Source: Sodiomyces alkalinus F11
Taxonomy: Eukaryota > Ascomycota > Sordariomycetes > Glomerellales > Plectosphaerellaceae
Length of the DNA stretch: 64,000 nucleotides
Direction: 5' to 3'
NCBI RefSeq assembly: GCF_003711515.1
Contig: NW_021167082.1
Location: 1,409,236-1,473,235 of the forward strand
Made by a program: the position numbers and the translations under genes. Positions within the stretch are counted from its first letter, which is position 1. Every line of letters begins with the position of its first letter. This document shows positions 45,601-56,022 of this stretch, one piece after another. Under the pieces are notes generated by a model that saw only the letters and a program-made list of their open reading frames with translations, ran no database searches and was not told where the DNA came from.

Positions 45601-48247
45601 CGTCTCTTATAAGGTGGTAACTATATATAACCTTCTTCTATAATATCCTGGACTAGTCTTAACCGTTTATCGGCGGCCCCCCCTAACTCCTCCTCGTCTT
45701 AAGCTTATTTTTAAGTCCGCCCGCTAGCTTACTTGCTTACCGATGACTAGACTAAATAGTTGACGATACTAATAATTCTCTTTATTAAGGACCCTATGCC
45801 CGGCCTATAGCTCCCTAGTCTTATTCCGACGCCTTTAGCGTTACCTGCCTTAATAAAGCTCTGGATTTACTACCCTAAATTATCTTACTTCTTAGCTAAT
45901 CGATCTAAGTTATCTTAGACTTCTCTGTATCGTGCTTATAGCGAGTCGTACCCCTTATTAACCAGATCCTTAACCATAAGAGAGCAAACCATTAATAAAT
46001 TCTTATAGGCCAGAATCTAAAGCCTAATTCCTAAGATTATAGTATAGGCGGAATATAGGGCGATATTATACTGCTTAAAGCTATCTAATATCTCCAGAGT
46101 CTCGAGTAGTTTGTTAAAGGTCTATTTATTTACTTTAAGTGCTCCCGATATTTACTTAATAGCTTTATACTTCGAATTACTAAGTACGGTTAGCTTTATC
46201 CCTAGAAGAATAAGTGCGATATACGTTTCTAAGCTTAGTAGGGGGGCCGGTAGCCCCTCTTTTATTATAATTTCTTCCTAGTATAGATCCTTAAGAGCTT
46301 TAATAAGCTTAGTGTCTATAGAAGACTTAGGGTGCCGGTTAGTCTTTCCTACACCCTATAAATTATAGCTAGGGGAGGATTTGCGTTAACTTAGTGGTGT
46401 CACGTCCTTAGTTATTATAGAGATCGCCTCGATAGTATTTACGATACCCTGCAGAGCGAGCAGTAGAGTAGTACTATCCCTATATTCTCCTAAGAGTATA
46501 AGTTAAACTAGCTGAATAAGGTATAATAATTAAATACACTCGTCGTATTTATTAGAACTCTGGAGCTGATAGAGTAGTTTAATAGCATGTCTTAAATCTG
46601 GACGATACCTTAACTCGATCTCGGTGATACGCGGCTTAGCCTCCTCTAAATTAACGGTATTCTCGTTATCGTTAGCGCTATTATTATCGTTCGAAGGAGA
46701 AGACACCCTAGTGGGTGTTAGTTACGAGGATAGGTTAGAAAGCTGGGCCCGTACGCTCCTTAACTCTGATATTAGGGATAACACGGTGGATAATTAGAAG
46801 ATAAACCAAAAGGCTAATAGGGGAAAGGGTCGAGGGCGGGGGGAAAGAATATACATAGATAAATATATAGAAAAGCTACTAAGTGGTATAGGTGTGGTAT
46901 ACTATTCATAGCTCTTTATAATTTAGCAGGATTATCTCGGGTGTAAGATACTCTAAAGCCACTAAGGAACTTTTTCCACTTCTATTCGAACGTTCTATTT
47001 ATAATATATTATAGTTTAGCTATGCTAAATCCGGTCTCCTCCCCTTAAAACACCACCACGCCACCTAGCCTTTTCTATAAGCCATAGTAGGATACAAAAA
47101 GCCGCGTGTATAGTATCTAGGGGCTATATCCTTTACTCACGGTATCTAAGCTACTGGTTCTTACTAGGCGGTTAGTCCCCGAGATTATAAGACCGGTCTA
47201 GTCTTCTATATAAGACGCCGCCATGATTATAGCTGTATATAAGGCTTCTCTTAAAGAATAGAGCAGGAATATAACTAGATAGCTGGCTAAAAGGGATTAA
47301 CACTAAGGTTCCTAGTGGTAGAAAGCTCCCGAAAGGACTTACAAGAGCATAGGTAGGTATTCCCGCTATATAGTGAGTGCAGCCTTATATCCCTTTTTAC
47401 GGTTAATATTACTCTTAATAGATCGCTAAAGGTAGTATCTCGAAGCTCTAAGCATTTACCGTATTTAAGTGCAGCTAATAATAATAGTATTATCTACTAA
47501 GGCTAGAGAGAAAAGAGGATACGATTAACGGCTATTTCGATAGATTACTTTCTGGTTAAGCTTCTTTAACTTCAAACTTCCGCGTAAGAGTTACCTAATT
47601 ATCGATAACGTCGATCTTCCGTAAGTTCGTCTTCTAGTAAGCTAGGTTAGTAATCGCCGTACGGCCGCGATAAAATACTATCTCGGGGCGTTAAGCTATT
47701 AACCGAGAGGACCGGATATTAGGCCGTATCGTAGTGAAGAACTAATAATAATAATTAAGAGGTTCGAGAATAAAGCCCTTTATACTAGCTTATTATCTAT
47801 AGGGCAGATAGTAAGGTATAGTAACGATTATTATAAAAAGCGTATATACTTTACGGATAGAAGGTAATAGGATAGCCGGGGCCGACTACGTTACTATTCT
47901 GTATAAGCTCCGTTCGGTTCCTTTTTATATCACTAACTCCTTTAGCACTAAAGTACTAATTTAGCTATAGAACGTGTTTTAGTGAGTATTCGGCGGCTAA
48001 TCAGATCGTTCGAGCCCCGCTAGCCCCTGCTTATATCCCTCACGAGCCTAACAGTGCACTCCAACACAGTCTGGCCATCCTATTAGACACCTTACTTACG
48101 CCGAGACTAGTATCTTTAGCTGAATCCCCTGTATAAAGGCCAGAATATCGCTATTTCGAAGCAAGAGGATAATATCCATCCGTCGATATTACCTTTAAGC
48201 CCTCCGATAACGCTATCCTGCGGGAGCTAACCCTTATAAAGTATATT
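42650..48247. other. AT-rich RIP-degraded tract, mostly unassigned
   Basis: Composition changes abruptly to TA-rich sequence, full of CTA/TAG/TATA words and nearly free of long open frames. This is the usual look of fungal DNA after repeat-induced point mutation. At the left edge (42,658-42,830) several CGTATCGCC/GGCGATACG words occur in both orientations. Apart from the degraded frame at 45.6-46.8 kb, I could not assign parts of this tract to a family by eye. Other relic transposons are likely. Confidence 0.75.
45600..46798 (-). pseudogene. RIP-degraded coding trace, family not recognised
   Basis: Read on the minus strand, one frame stays coherent for about 400 codons from 46,798 down to 45,600, broken only by TAG/TAA codons and no TGA. 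Typical pieces are LISELRSVRAQLSNLSS, NLEEAKPRITEIELRYRPDL, HAIKLLYQLQSSNKYDEC, KEGLPAPLLSLETYIALIL and YNIALYSAYTIILGIRL. It looks like a mostly helical protein with a Ser/Asn-rich linker near the start. The stop pattern fits Gln codons converted by CpA to TpA changes. I do not recognise the family. It could be part of a transposon or of an accessory gene. Confidence 0.5.
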
Positions 48248-51200
48248 ATGCCTAAGTGGTTCCAGAAGATTAGGTCTAAGATTAAAAGCCGACGGATAAC
48301 CCCTCCTCTAGCCTTATCCACGCTAGTCACCACTCCTTAGCTATATTCCCTTTCCGAAACTTCGCCGGCGAGCCTTTATAAACGGCTTTGGAATCGAGCG
48401 TACGACGAGCTTAAGACGAATAGATCTAAAATAGTCGAGGCATACGAGAAGTTCCTGTCGGCCGAACTATAGAATAGTGGTTCCACCGCGACTAACCATA
48501 ATATTCGTCTTACCTCGGAGGGAAGATAACACTAGATAAAGTAGCTAGTCCGGGCCGGGCTGTAAAGAACGGAAAAAGAGGCTACTATAAAGTAATAGAT
48601 TGGGGACGGAATATAGGTCGTATTATCCGTAAAGGGACTAATAGATAAGGGGATACGGGCCGTCCCGGAAGCCGCGCTAGCCTGGGTTAGCGTCTCCTTT
48701 ACTTTAGAGGTAAGCTTAACTTAGCCAGGACCACTATCGTCTACTAATGCTTTTAGATCCTCGCGAACCTATTCACTAAGCCAGGTATTAATCGTAACGG
48801 CCTTGCTTACGTCCTATTAAGGATAGACTAGTACTGGAACTTAGCTAACCTCCTCCTTAATAAAGGTGCTAGTCCGATATTAGCAGGCCTATAAGACTAG
48901 CTTACGATTTATATTAGCTAACTTTACTAGAAGCTTCTCCTGTATCAGATAAAGAGTATCTGCCTCTACCACCGGAATCGGGTCGCCGTCTTCTTTAGGG
49001 ATATACTCGTACTGGATAACTAGGCCGGCGTGCTCGATAACCTTAAGGCTGCCGAGGCCGCTATCTAGAGCGACTCGGAGTAATATAATTCGTAATACGT
49101 ACGAGACCGTCTATAAGCCTTGGCTAGAACCGCAGAACGTTAATACATAGAATTTCAAAATATCACCTCTGCTATTTAACACTAAACCAGGCGATAGGAC
49201 GAGATATAGTAGGATAAATAAGATAAGAAATGCCTAGAAGACCTCTACTAGACGGATTCTCACCACGATAAGACACGTATTTAAAATATTAAGGGCGGCC
49301 TCCTTCGAGACTTATACTCCCAGGTCCTCGATAATCTTGACTTCAAAGCGTGGCGTATAGATCCGTATAGCCGACTCTTCTGGATTAGAGGCGACTCTGG
49401 TAAGGGCAAAACGATACTACTATACGGTATTATTAACGAGCTGGAGAAAGACACTAGGAATCCGCTTTCCTATTTCTTCTGCTAGGCTACCGAATAAAAA
49501 CTGAATAAGGCGACTGCCGTACTACGTGGGCTAATCTATAGCCTCGTCCGCTAGCGCCCGCGGCTTGTTTCCCACGTCCGTAAGGAATACGCCGGCCGAC
49601 CACAGCTTCTCGATTTCATCGTGCGCATATCTATATCTTCCCGCGCTAAGTGGATCGTGTCGAGTCGTAACTGGCCGGATATTAAGGAGAAGCTGAATAG
49701 CGCCGCCTAGAAGATAACCCTCCGTCTCGAACTCAACTAAGACTTAATATCCTATGCCGTTCACGTCTATATCCGCTATAAAGTAGGCGAATTAGCGCAG
49801 CTTAAGAAGTACGACTCAGAAACCCGGGACGCCGTTCATAAACACTTCACCGACAAGTCAAACAACACCTTCCTTTAGGTGGCCTTAGTTTATTAGGAGC
49901 TCGCGGACTCGAAAGTCCGGAAGTGGCATACGCTCGATATCCTTAAGAGCTTCCCACCAGGCCTTGATTCTTTATATCAGCGGATGATAGAGTATATCTA
50001 TAATTCGAACGATACAGACCTATACAAACAGATACTCGCCGTTATCTCGGTCGTATACCGCCCCGTCGTATTATAAGAGTTAACTTCTATTATTAAGTCA
50101 CTTTATCCCTTCTATAACGACCTTAAATCCTTAGAAGACATTATTAGATCCTGTGGTTCGTTTTTGACTCTTCGAGAAGACGTAGTCTATTTTATGCACT
50201 AGTCAGCAAAGGACTTCTTGCTAGACAAAGCTTCCGACAGGATCTTTCCCTCCGGCATTCCACACCAGCACTATACTATCTTCTTAACGTCTCTAGAGAT
50301 TTTATCTTAGACGCTACGACGCGATATCTACGAGCTATACTCCCCGGGATTCTTAGTCGACGATATCTCACCCCTAAACCCAGACCTATTAGCCGCTGTG
50401 CGATACTTATCCGTGCACTGGGTTAATTATCTGCAAAAGGCAATCTATATAAGGGAATATCTCTAAGATAACGGCCCCGTTTATATATTTCTCTAGCAGA
50501 AGTATCTGTATTGGCTAGAGGCGCTCGCCCTACTACGCGGCATATCGCAGGCAGTATTGGCGGTACAGAAGCTGGAGGCTCTAGTGGTAAGCCCCAATCA
50601 TACTATTAAAGTGCTCGAAACCTGATAATCTCTTAGGAGAGCATAAGATCATAACTAGCAGAGCTAACCAAAGACGCTCGTCGGTTTATCCTATATTGTA
50701 AAGGAGCGGTAGAAATTGCCCCGCTATAAGTTTACGCGTTAGCTCTCGTCTTTAGTCCTACCCATAGCGTAGTGAGAAAGCTGTTTAAAGATAACGCGCC
50801 GAAGTGGATCACGAGGATGCCGATCGTGGAAGCGGAATAGAACGTATGCGTGCAGACGCTCGAGGGCTATGGCGGATAGGTCAGGTCGGTCGCTTTTACC
50901 GTAGACGGCGGGCGGGTTGTATCCGGGTCTGATGACAAGACTATCAAGCTCTGGGATACGAATACGGGGGCCTGCGTGCAGACGCTGGAGGGCCATGGCG
51001 GAACGGTCATGTCGGTCGCTTTTGGCGCAGACGGCCAGCGGCTTGCATTCGGGTCCGGGTTCGGTGACAAGACCATTAAGCTATGGGATACGGCTACGGG
51101 GGCCTGTGTGCAGACGCTCGAGGGCCACAGCGGTGGGGTCAACTCGGTCGCGTTTGCCGCGGACGGTCAGCGGCTTGCATCCGGGTCCTGGGACAAGACC

Positions 51201-51575
51201 ATCAAGCTATGGGATACAGCTACGGGGGCCTGTCTGCAGACGCTCGAGGGCTATAGGGATAAGGTCAGCTCGGTCGCGTTTGCCGTATACGGTCAGCGGC
51301 TTGCATCCGGGTCCCGTGACAAGACCATCAAGCTATGGGATACGGCTACGGGGGCCTGTCTGCAGACGTTCGAGGTTGGCAGAGCATTATTCTATCTTTC
51401 TTTCGATAAGACGTCCAGTTCTCGTCTCTACACCGAAGTTAGTGTCCAGGATCTAGGTCAGCCTGTAATAGGTTCTAAAACGTCCTATAGCCCTCCGCGA
51501 ATCGTTTCTTATCACGGTTATAGTATAGGCCTAGATAACGTTTGGATCGTAAGGGATACGGAGGCGTTACTATAG
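48248..51575 (+). pseudogene. NACHT-WD40 (NWD/HET-E-like STAND) gene inactivated by RIP
   Basis: Three exons in consistent frame can be followed: 48248-48709, 48757-50586 and 50637-51575 (1,077 codons). The introns are tiny and phase 0: 48710-48756 (GTAAGC, CTAAT branch, TTTTAG) and 50587-50636 (GTAAGC...CTTAG). The N-terminal NWD region reads AYDELKTNRSKIVEAYEKFL and VKGLIDKGIRAVPEAALAW. The NACHT part has LFWIRGDSGKGKTILLYG (Walker A at 49390-49413). The C-terminus has WD40 repeats with DKTIKLWDTATGAC. I counted about 44 in-frame TAG/TAA codons by hand, mostly where the family has Gln or Trp, while the WD40 end has none after about 50,880. In fungi such NLRs act in heterokaryon incompatibility and possibly immunity in the cytoplasm. 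This copy cannot make a full protein. Confidence 0.85.
50851..51360 (+). repeat. Four near-identical WD40-coding repeats
   Basis: Units begin with TGCAGACG at 50851, 50977, 51109, 51235, with the next, degenerate start at 51361. The spacings are 126, 132, 126 and 126 bp, that is 42 or 44 codons. Each encodes QTLEGH...VAF..DGQRLASGS.DKTIKLWDTATGAC. The units are GC-rich and keep many CpA sites, unlike the rest of the gene. Confidence 0.92.
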
Positions 51576-52055
51576 ATACCCTCCGAGTACTAACCGTTAA
51601 GTTCGGCCGTTTCTGGATCGATAGTTATACTCGGTTGCCACTCGGGAAGGGTGCTTATTATACAATTTTCGACGAATGGTTTGGATATATAGGCCGTTTA
51701 TGTCTGGTTTAACAAATTGGTTTTCTCTTGCCTCTCTTAGTCTTATCTTTTCTTCTACTTATAGCGTAGCACAGGAAGGGTCTAGGATAATATACTATTA
51801 AGTAGCTACTCGGCGTGCCAATCGTTATAGGGTTAGTCTACTATAGTAAAAACCGTCGACGTATACTGCTAGCTGCTAATATACGTTTCGGCCGTGTTTA
51901 ATCCCTTGGCTCTCTAGATAGCGAGTGCGGTGAAGCCCAAAACCGAGGAGCTTCACCAGTGACTGATTCAATGAGTAAACATACCCCGAGGAGCTCGGAA
52001 AACGGAGGCGACAGTGCGGCGACAGGAGCTTGAAGCCCATATTCTCGACTGGTAG
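51576..52055. other. Spacer between NLR relic and LINE
   Basis: The first ~320 bp is AT-rich. From about 51,895 the DNA turns GC-rich and unmutated, with a hairpin-like GGTGAAGC ... GCTTCACC near 51,930. Origin is unclear. It may be a piece of another recent insertion or an extension of the LINE. Confidence 0.45.
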
Positions 52056-52069
52056 AGGTGATCACCCTT
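52056..52069 (+). repeat. Candidate target-site duplication, left copy
   Basis: AGGTGATCACCCTT is found here and again at 55235-55248, immediately after the A-rich tail of the LINE. A 14-bp exact match at this spacing is very unlikely by chance. Confidence 0.7.
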
Positions 52070-54997
52070 ACCCCATGGTCGAAACCGTCGCCCCGCTCCG
52101 TGGCCGGATTTGATCAAGAATGCAAAGACCTTTGTACAGAGGTCCAGCAACTCCGCCGACGGTGGCAGAGATCGAGGCATGACGACGACTATGAGGCCTA
52201 CCGAAAGGCGCGCAACAGAAAGGGGAGACATATCCAGAAGACCCTCCGGGATGCCCACCGGCAGAGAATCACCGAGGCATCCACATCACAGTCAGGCCTC
52301 TGGAACCTTGTCAAGTGGGCCAAAAACAGACACAACACCTCGCCAGCTTGCACGCCGGCACTCGTAAGACCAGACGGGGAGCTGGCCCAGCAACCAGAGG
52401 AAAAGGCCGAAGTCCTGCGGCAAGCCTTCTTCCCGCCTCCGCTTCGGGCTAATCTCTCTGACATAGAGGGATACGACTATCCCCCATCGATCGAATGCCC
52501 GGACATTACCCTGACGGAAGTAGACAGGGCAGTACGCAGAGCAGCCCCGAACAAAGCCCCCGGTACCGACGGCATCACCAACGGCATTTTGCATGAGACC
52601 CTGGACATTCTCTTGCCACACCTCTGCAAGCTCTTCAATGCGTGCCTGCAGCTCGGGTACTGCCCAAAACACTTCAAGGACACAGTGACGGTGGTGCTCA
52701 GGAAACCAGGAAAGGATGACTATACCCAGCCAAAGTCATACAGGCCAATCGCCCTCTTGAACACACTTGGGAAGGCGATGGAAGCCATCATTGCGAATCG
52801 GCTCACCTATATGGCCGATACCTACCAGCTTCTCCCGAGCCGACACACCGGGGGGCGGAAGCTCGCATCGACCGAACATGCCATGCACTTCCTCCTCCAA
52901 CGGATCCACCAAGCATGGGCAGAAGGTGAGGTAGCCTCCCTATTACTGCTCGATGTGTCGGGGGCCTACGACAACGTATCCCGCGAACGGCTACTACACA
53001 ACCTCCGAAAGCGGCAGATCTGTCCCAGGATCATAGCCTGGGTGGCCTCGTTTCTCAGCGGCCGATCCACGACGCTGAAGCTACAGGAGTATACAGCACC
53101 GTCAGCACCCATCCAAACCGGCATACCGCAGGGATCACCCGTATCGCCAATCCTCTACCTATTCTACAACGCCGACCTGATTGAGGCCTGTAGAACGGAC
53201 GAAACTGAAGCGATCGGGTACATTGACGATGTGTCAATCCTGGCGGTCAGCCCAACGGCACCACGCAACTGCAAGATCCTCAAAACCATCCACCAGGAAG
53301 CAGAGGCATGGGCAGCGAAGCATGGATCACAGTTCGCACCAGCTAAGTATGAACTCGTCCATTTCACCCGAGATCCGAAGGTGAACAGCACGCATGCCCT
53401 GCGCCTCCCCCACGCCACCATCGCAGCCTCCCCATCATGCCGGTACCTTGGCATCCAGATGGACACTAGGCTTCGATGGGGACGTCATCGTGAGAAGCTG
53501 GAAGCCGCAGCCACGAAAAGGTTGGCTGCCTTGTCAGCTCTGGCCTCATCAACGTGGGGCACAAGGATGGTGAACATGCGACAAGTATACCGAGCCATGA
53601 TTGTGCCTCAGATGCTCTACGGATGTTCGGCATGGCATATGCCAGGCAAACGCCGCATCGGCAGAGGCAGCGACATGGCGGCTGCCATCCGAAAGATACA
53701 GAGGCGTGCGGCGCAAGTCATCACCGGCGCGTTCCGCACCACCGCCGCAGCTGCCGTCGATGTGGAGGCCCACTTGCTTCCAGTCGAGCAGCAGATGGAG
53801 CAGACAGCACTGGAAGCCGCTATGCGCATCAGAACGACACCCATGTACGCCGACATGGCGCCAAGCACGGAAGGTGCATGCAAGGACCAGAGCCCCCTCG
53901 GCCACCTGTCCACCATGCTCGAACGGAAGTACAATGTGCAGCTCGACCGCCTGGAAACACGCCAGCCACACATCGTGCCACCGTGGTGGACCCCGCCCTT
54001 CACCAGGATCGCTGAGTCGGCCGACGAGGCGATCGAGGAACACGACTCGGTGGAGCTCGGTGTGATCTGCATCTTCACCGATGGGAGCGGCATCAACGAC
54101 CACGTTGGAGCGGCCGCGGTAGCACCCTTCCTTCGGATGGACAATGTCGAAACGACGCGGACCCGGTACATGGGCACGTCCAGCACCTCCACGGTATACG
54201 CGGCAGAGCTTCGAGGCCTCGCGCTGGCCTTGCAGCTTCTGCTCGACGTACAAGATCATTGGGCTGAGACGAAGAAGGGTGTCATCTTCTCTGATAACCA
54301 GGCCGCCATCCAGGCGATCCGAAACCCAAGAGCTCCCTCTGGTCAATACATCCTAGCGGAAATCGTTCAGGCACTCCATGAGCTCCGCGGCAAAGGCTGG
54401 GAGGTCCAGTTCCGCTGGATCCCGGCCCACGTCGGCGTGCCTGGTAACGAAGCGGCAGACCGGGCAGCCAAAAAGGCCGCCGAGTGCGACCCAGAGGCAC
54501 CGGAGGCTGTTGCGCGGACACTCATCGCCACAACGAAGTCCGCCATCCGCTCCACCATGAAGGGTGAATGGTCCGCCGCATGGGAAACGGCCAAACACGG
54601 CAGGGAGCTCTTCAAGCTTGGGGTGCGCCCGGCCAAGGAGGTGCTCTCGCTTCACGACAATCTACACCGGGCGATTAGCTCAATCATCACACAGATGCGC
54701 ACCGGCAAGATCGGCCTGCGGGCGTATCTCCACGCCATCAACAAAGCTGACACTGACAAATGCGACTGTGGATACGGGCGACAAACAGTACGACACGTCC
54801 TGCTCGAATGCAGGAACTGGATGGAGGAGCGACACCAGATGTGGGCAGGCAAGCCTCCATGCGAGGACGTCAAGCGTATTCTCTGCAGCCCGTCAATGGC
54901 AGTACAAGCAGCAAAGATGATGATGAGGACGGGGCTCCTGGGCCAGTTCCAGGCCGTGCCGTCCACGGTACTCACAGAACAGAGCGCAGACGAGTGA
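52070..54997 (+). CDS. LINE ORF2 fragment: reverse transcriptase, RNase H and CCHC knuckle
   Basis: The frame is open from within the left direct repeat to TGA at 54995-54997, about 975 codons. There is no in-frame ATG at the very start, so it is a fragment. It opens with [20 protein letters not shown], the linker before the RT. RT motifs: [33 protein letters not shown] (catalytic Asp, codon at 52952), [10 protein letters not shown] and [10 protein letters not shown] (YIDD codons from 53219). RNase H follows: IFTDGSG (Asp codon at 54080), [11 protein letters not shown] (Glu), IFSDNQAAI (Asp) and [17 protein letters not shown]. The C-terminus has a Cys-His knuckle C-D-C...H-V-L-L-E-C near 54761. 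All catalytic residues are present. Without the endonuclease it is unlikely to move by itself. Confidence 0.9.
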   Translation, partial: TPWSKPSPRSVAGFDQECKDLCTEVQQLRRRWQRSRHDDDYEAYRKARNRKGRHIQKTLRDAHRQRITEASTSQSGLWNLVKWAKNRHNTSPACTPALVRPDGELAQQPEEKAEVLRQAFFPPPLRANLSDIEGYDYPPSIECPDITLTEVDRAVRRAAPNKAPGTDGITNGILHETLDILLPHLCKLFNACLQLGYCPKHFKDTVTVVLRKPGKDDYTQPKSYRPIALLNTLGKAMEAIIANRLTYMADTYQLLPSRHTGGRKLASTEHAMHFLLQRIHQAWAEGEVASLLLLDVSGAYDNVSRERLLHNLRKRQICPRIIAWVASFLSGRSTTLKLQEYTAPSAPIQTGIPQGSPVSPILYLFYNADLIEACRTDETEAIGYIDDVSILAVSPTAPRNCKILKTIHQEAEAWAAKHGSQFAPAKYELVHFTRDPKVNSTHALRLPHATIAASPSCRYLGIQMDTRLRWGRHREKLEAAATKRLAALSALASSTWGTRMVNMRQVYRAMIVPQMLYGCSAWHMPGKRRIGRGSDMAAAIRKIQRRAAQVITGAFRTTAAAAVDVEAHLLPVEQQMEQTALEAAMRIRTTPMYADMAPSTEGACKDQSPLGHLSTMLERKYNVQLDRLETRQPHIVPPWWTPPFTRIAESADEAIEEHDSVELGVICIFTDGSGINDHVGAAAVAPFLRMDNVETTRTRYMGTSSTSTVYAAELRGLALALQLLLDVQDHWAETKKGVIFSDNQAAIQAIRNPRAPSGQYILAEIVQALHELRGKGWEVQFRWIPAHVGVPGNEAADRAAKKAAECDPEAPEAVARTLIATTKSAIRSTMKGEWSAAWETAKHGRELFKLGVRPAKEVLSLHDNLHRAISSIITQMRTGKIGLRAYLHAINKADTDKCDCGYGRQTVRHVLLECRNWMEERHQMWAGKPPCEDVKRILCSPSMAVQAAKMMMRTGLLGQFQAVPSTVLTEQSADE

Positions 54998-55234
54998 TTT
55001 TCGTTACACAGAAGGGAAGGAGGGCCGGAAACGGCCTGACAAGTCAGAGATATAGAAGACCTAGAAAGCTATTAGTATAGATGCGACCCAAGAACAGCAA
55101 GGCAAGCAATTCGTGGAGGCGAACGGCTGGTTTGGCTGTGATAGGGGCAGATGTATGATAGTAGAACGCTGCATAGCTGCCTACGGCGGCTGGGACAGTC
55201 TATGAATAAACAAACAACAAACAAACAAACAAAC
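52070..55234 (+). mobile_element. 5'-truncated non-LTR retrotransposon (LINE, Tad/I-like), not RIP-mutated
   Basis: The insert is GC-rich and has an uninterrupted reverse-transcriptase frame, a ~210-bp 3' region and a tail of CAAA units (55,208-55,234). It is bounded by the 14-bp direct repeat. The endonuclease domain and any first ORF expected for this class are missing, as is normal for incomplete reverse transcription. No TAG/TAA clusters or TA bias are seen, in sharp contrast with both flanks, so the insertion is younger than the RIP of its surroundings or too short-lived in copy number to have been hit. Confidence 0.85.
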
Positions 55235-55248
55235 AGGTGATCACCCTT
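55235..55248 (+). repeat. Candidate target-site duplication, right copy
   Basis: AGGTGATCACCCTT directly follows the CAAA-rich tail and matches 52056-52069. The sequence after it (TCCCAGTAAGTC) continues into a 231-bp tandem repeat, so the LINE seems to have landed at the edge of that repeat. Confidence 0.7.
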
Positions 55249-55708
55249 TCCCAGTAAGTCTCAGACCACAGTCCTAGTAAAGCTGATGGCATATTCCTGG
55301 TAAGAAATAAGGAGCCTTACTAAGCAATAAGAAACTGTTCACTGGTAAAGGCCTGGATATTTAACTGGCCGAAATTTCGACTGGTAAACCATTAACGGGC
55401 TTACTAGTAAGTGATATCTATCCTGACTGGTAGACTACCTGACCAGGCAAGGTGTGCTTACAATACTAGTAGCGCTTCTTCCTAGTAACTTCCAAACCAT
55501 AATCCTAGTATAGCTAATATTATAATCTCGGTAAGGAATAAGGAACCTTACTAAGTAATAAGAAACCATTCACTGGTAAAGGTCTAGATGCCTGGCTGGT
55601 CGAACTTTCGGCTGGTAAACGATTAGCAGGCTCCCTAGTAAGTGGTATCTGTTCTAACTAGTAAATTACCTTACTAGGCAAGATACGCTTACAGTACTAG
55701 TAAGCGCT
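55246..55708 (+). repeat. Tandem duplication of a ~231-bp unit rich in CTGGTAA/CTAGTAA words
   Basis: Two diverged copies (about 55,246-55,477 and 55,478-55,708) align block by block: AATAAGGAGCCTTACTAAG with AATAAGGAACCTTACTAAG (offset 231), TTCACTGGTAAAGG in both, and CTAGTAAGTG.TATCT in both. Many differences are C/T or G/A, as expected from RIP. No coding content is seen. Confidence 0.75.
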
Positions 55709-55832
55709 TCTTACCGCCTAGCTTTTTAGTTTCCAGAAGTAGGTATCCTGTCCCACGCGGCGCTTAATCGTGTATATATTAGTAGGCCTTCGACGTGGAT
55801 ATCCCTTCGCGCGAAATATACCCGAATAAGGA

Positions 55833-56022
55833 ACGTCAACATAGACCGTGTACCGCTCGAAATTCTTATCGAGATTACTAAATAACTGCCTCCGAGCGAT
55901 ATTCGATCGCTAAGGCTGGCTAATCGTCGCGGTGCTATCGCCGGTTCCTAGTTCTTTTCCGTTCTATTCACGTTATTAATACCAGAGACTGCTTACCTGA
56001 TTCAGCATTTGGCTCGTTAGGT
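55833..56022 (+). pseudogene. F-box domain relic
   Basis: In one frame from 55,833 the plus strand reads VPLEILIEITK, stop, LPPSDIRSLRLANRRGAIAG, stop, FFSVLFTLLIPET, YLIQHLAR. This is the order of a fungal F-box: L-P-x-E-I-L, then a Leu-rich S-L-R-L-x-N segment and a repeat-like continuation. Stops fall at likely Gln sites. The rest of the protein cannot be followed, so the assignment rests on about 60 residues. F-box proteins select substrates for SCF ubiquitin ligases. Confidence 0.5.

Noticed and set aside
51898..52055. Upstream extension of the LINE (frame reading [12 protein letters not shown] before the RT linker)
   Set aside because: A frameshift would be needed to join it to the RT frame, and the 14-bp direct repeat places the left border at 52,070. 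The GC-rich flank remains unexplained.
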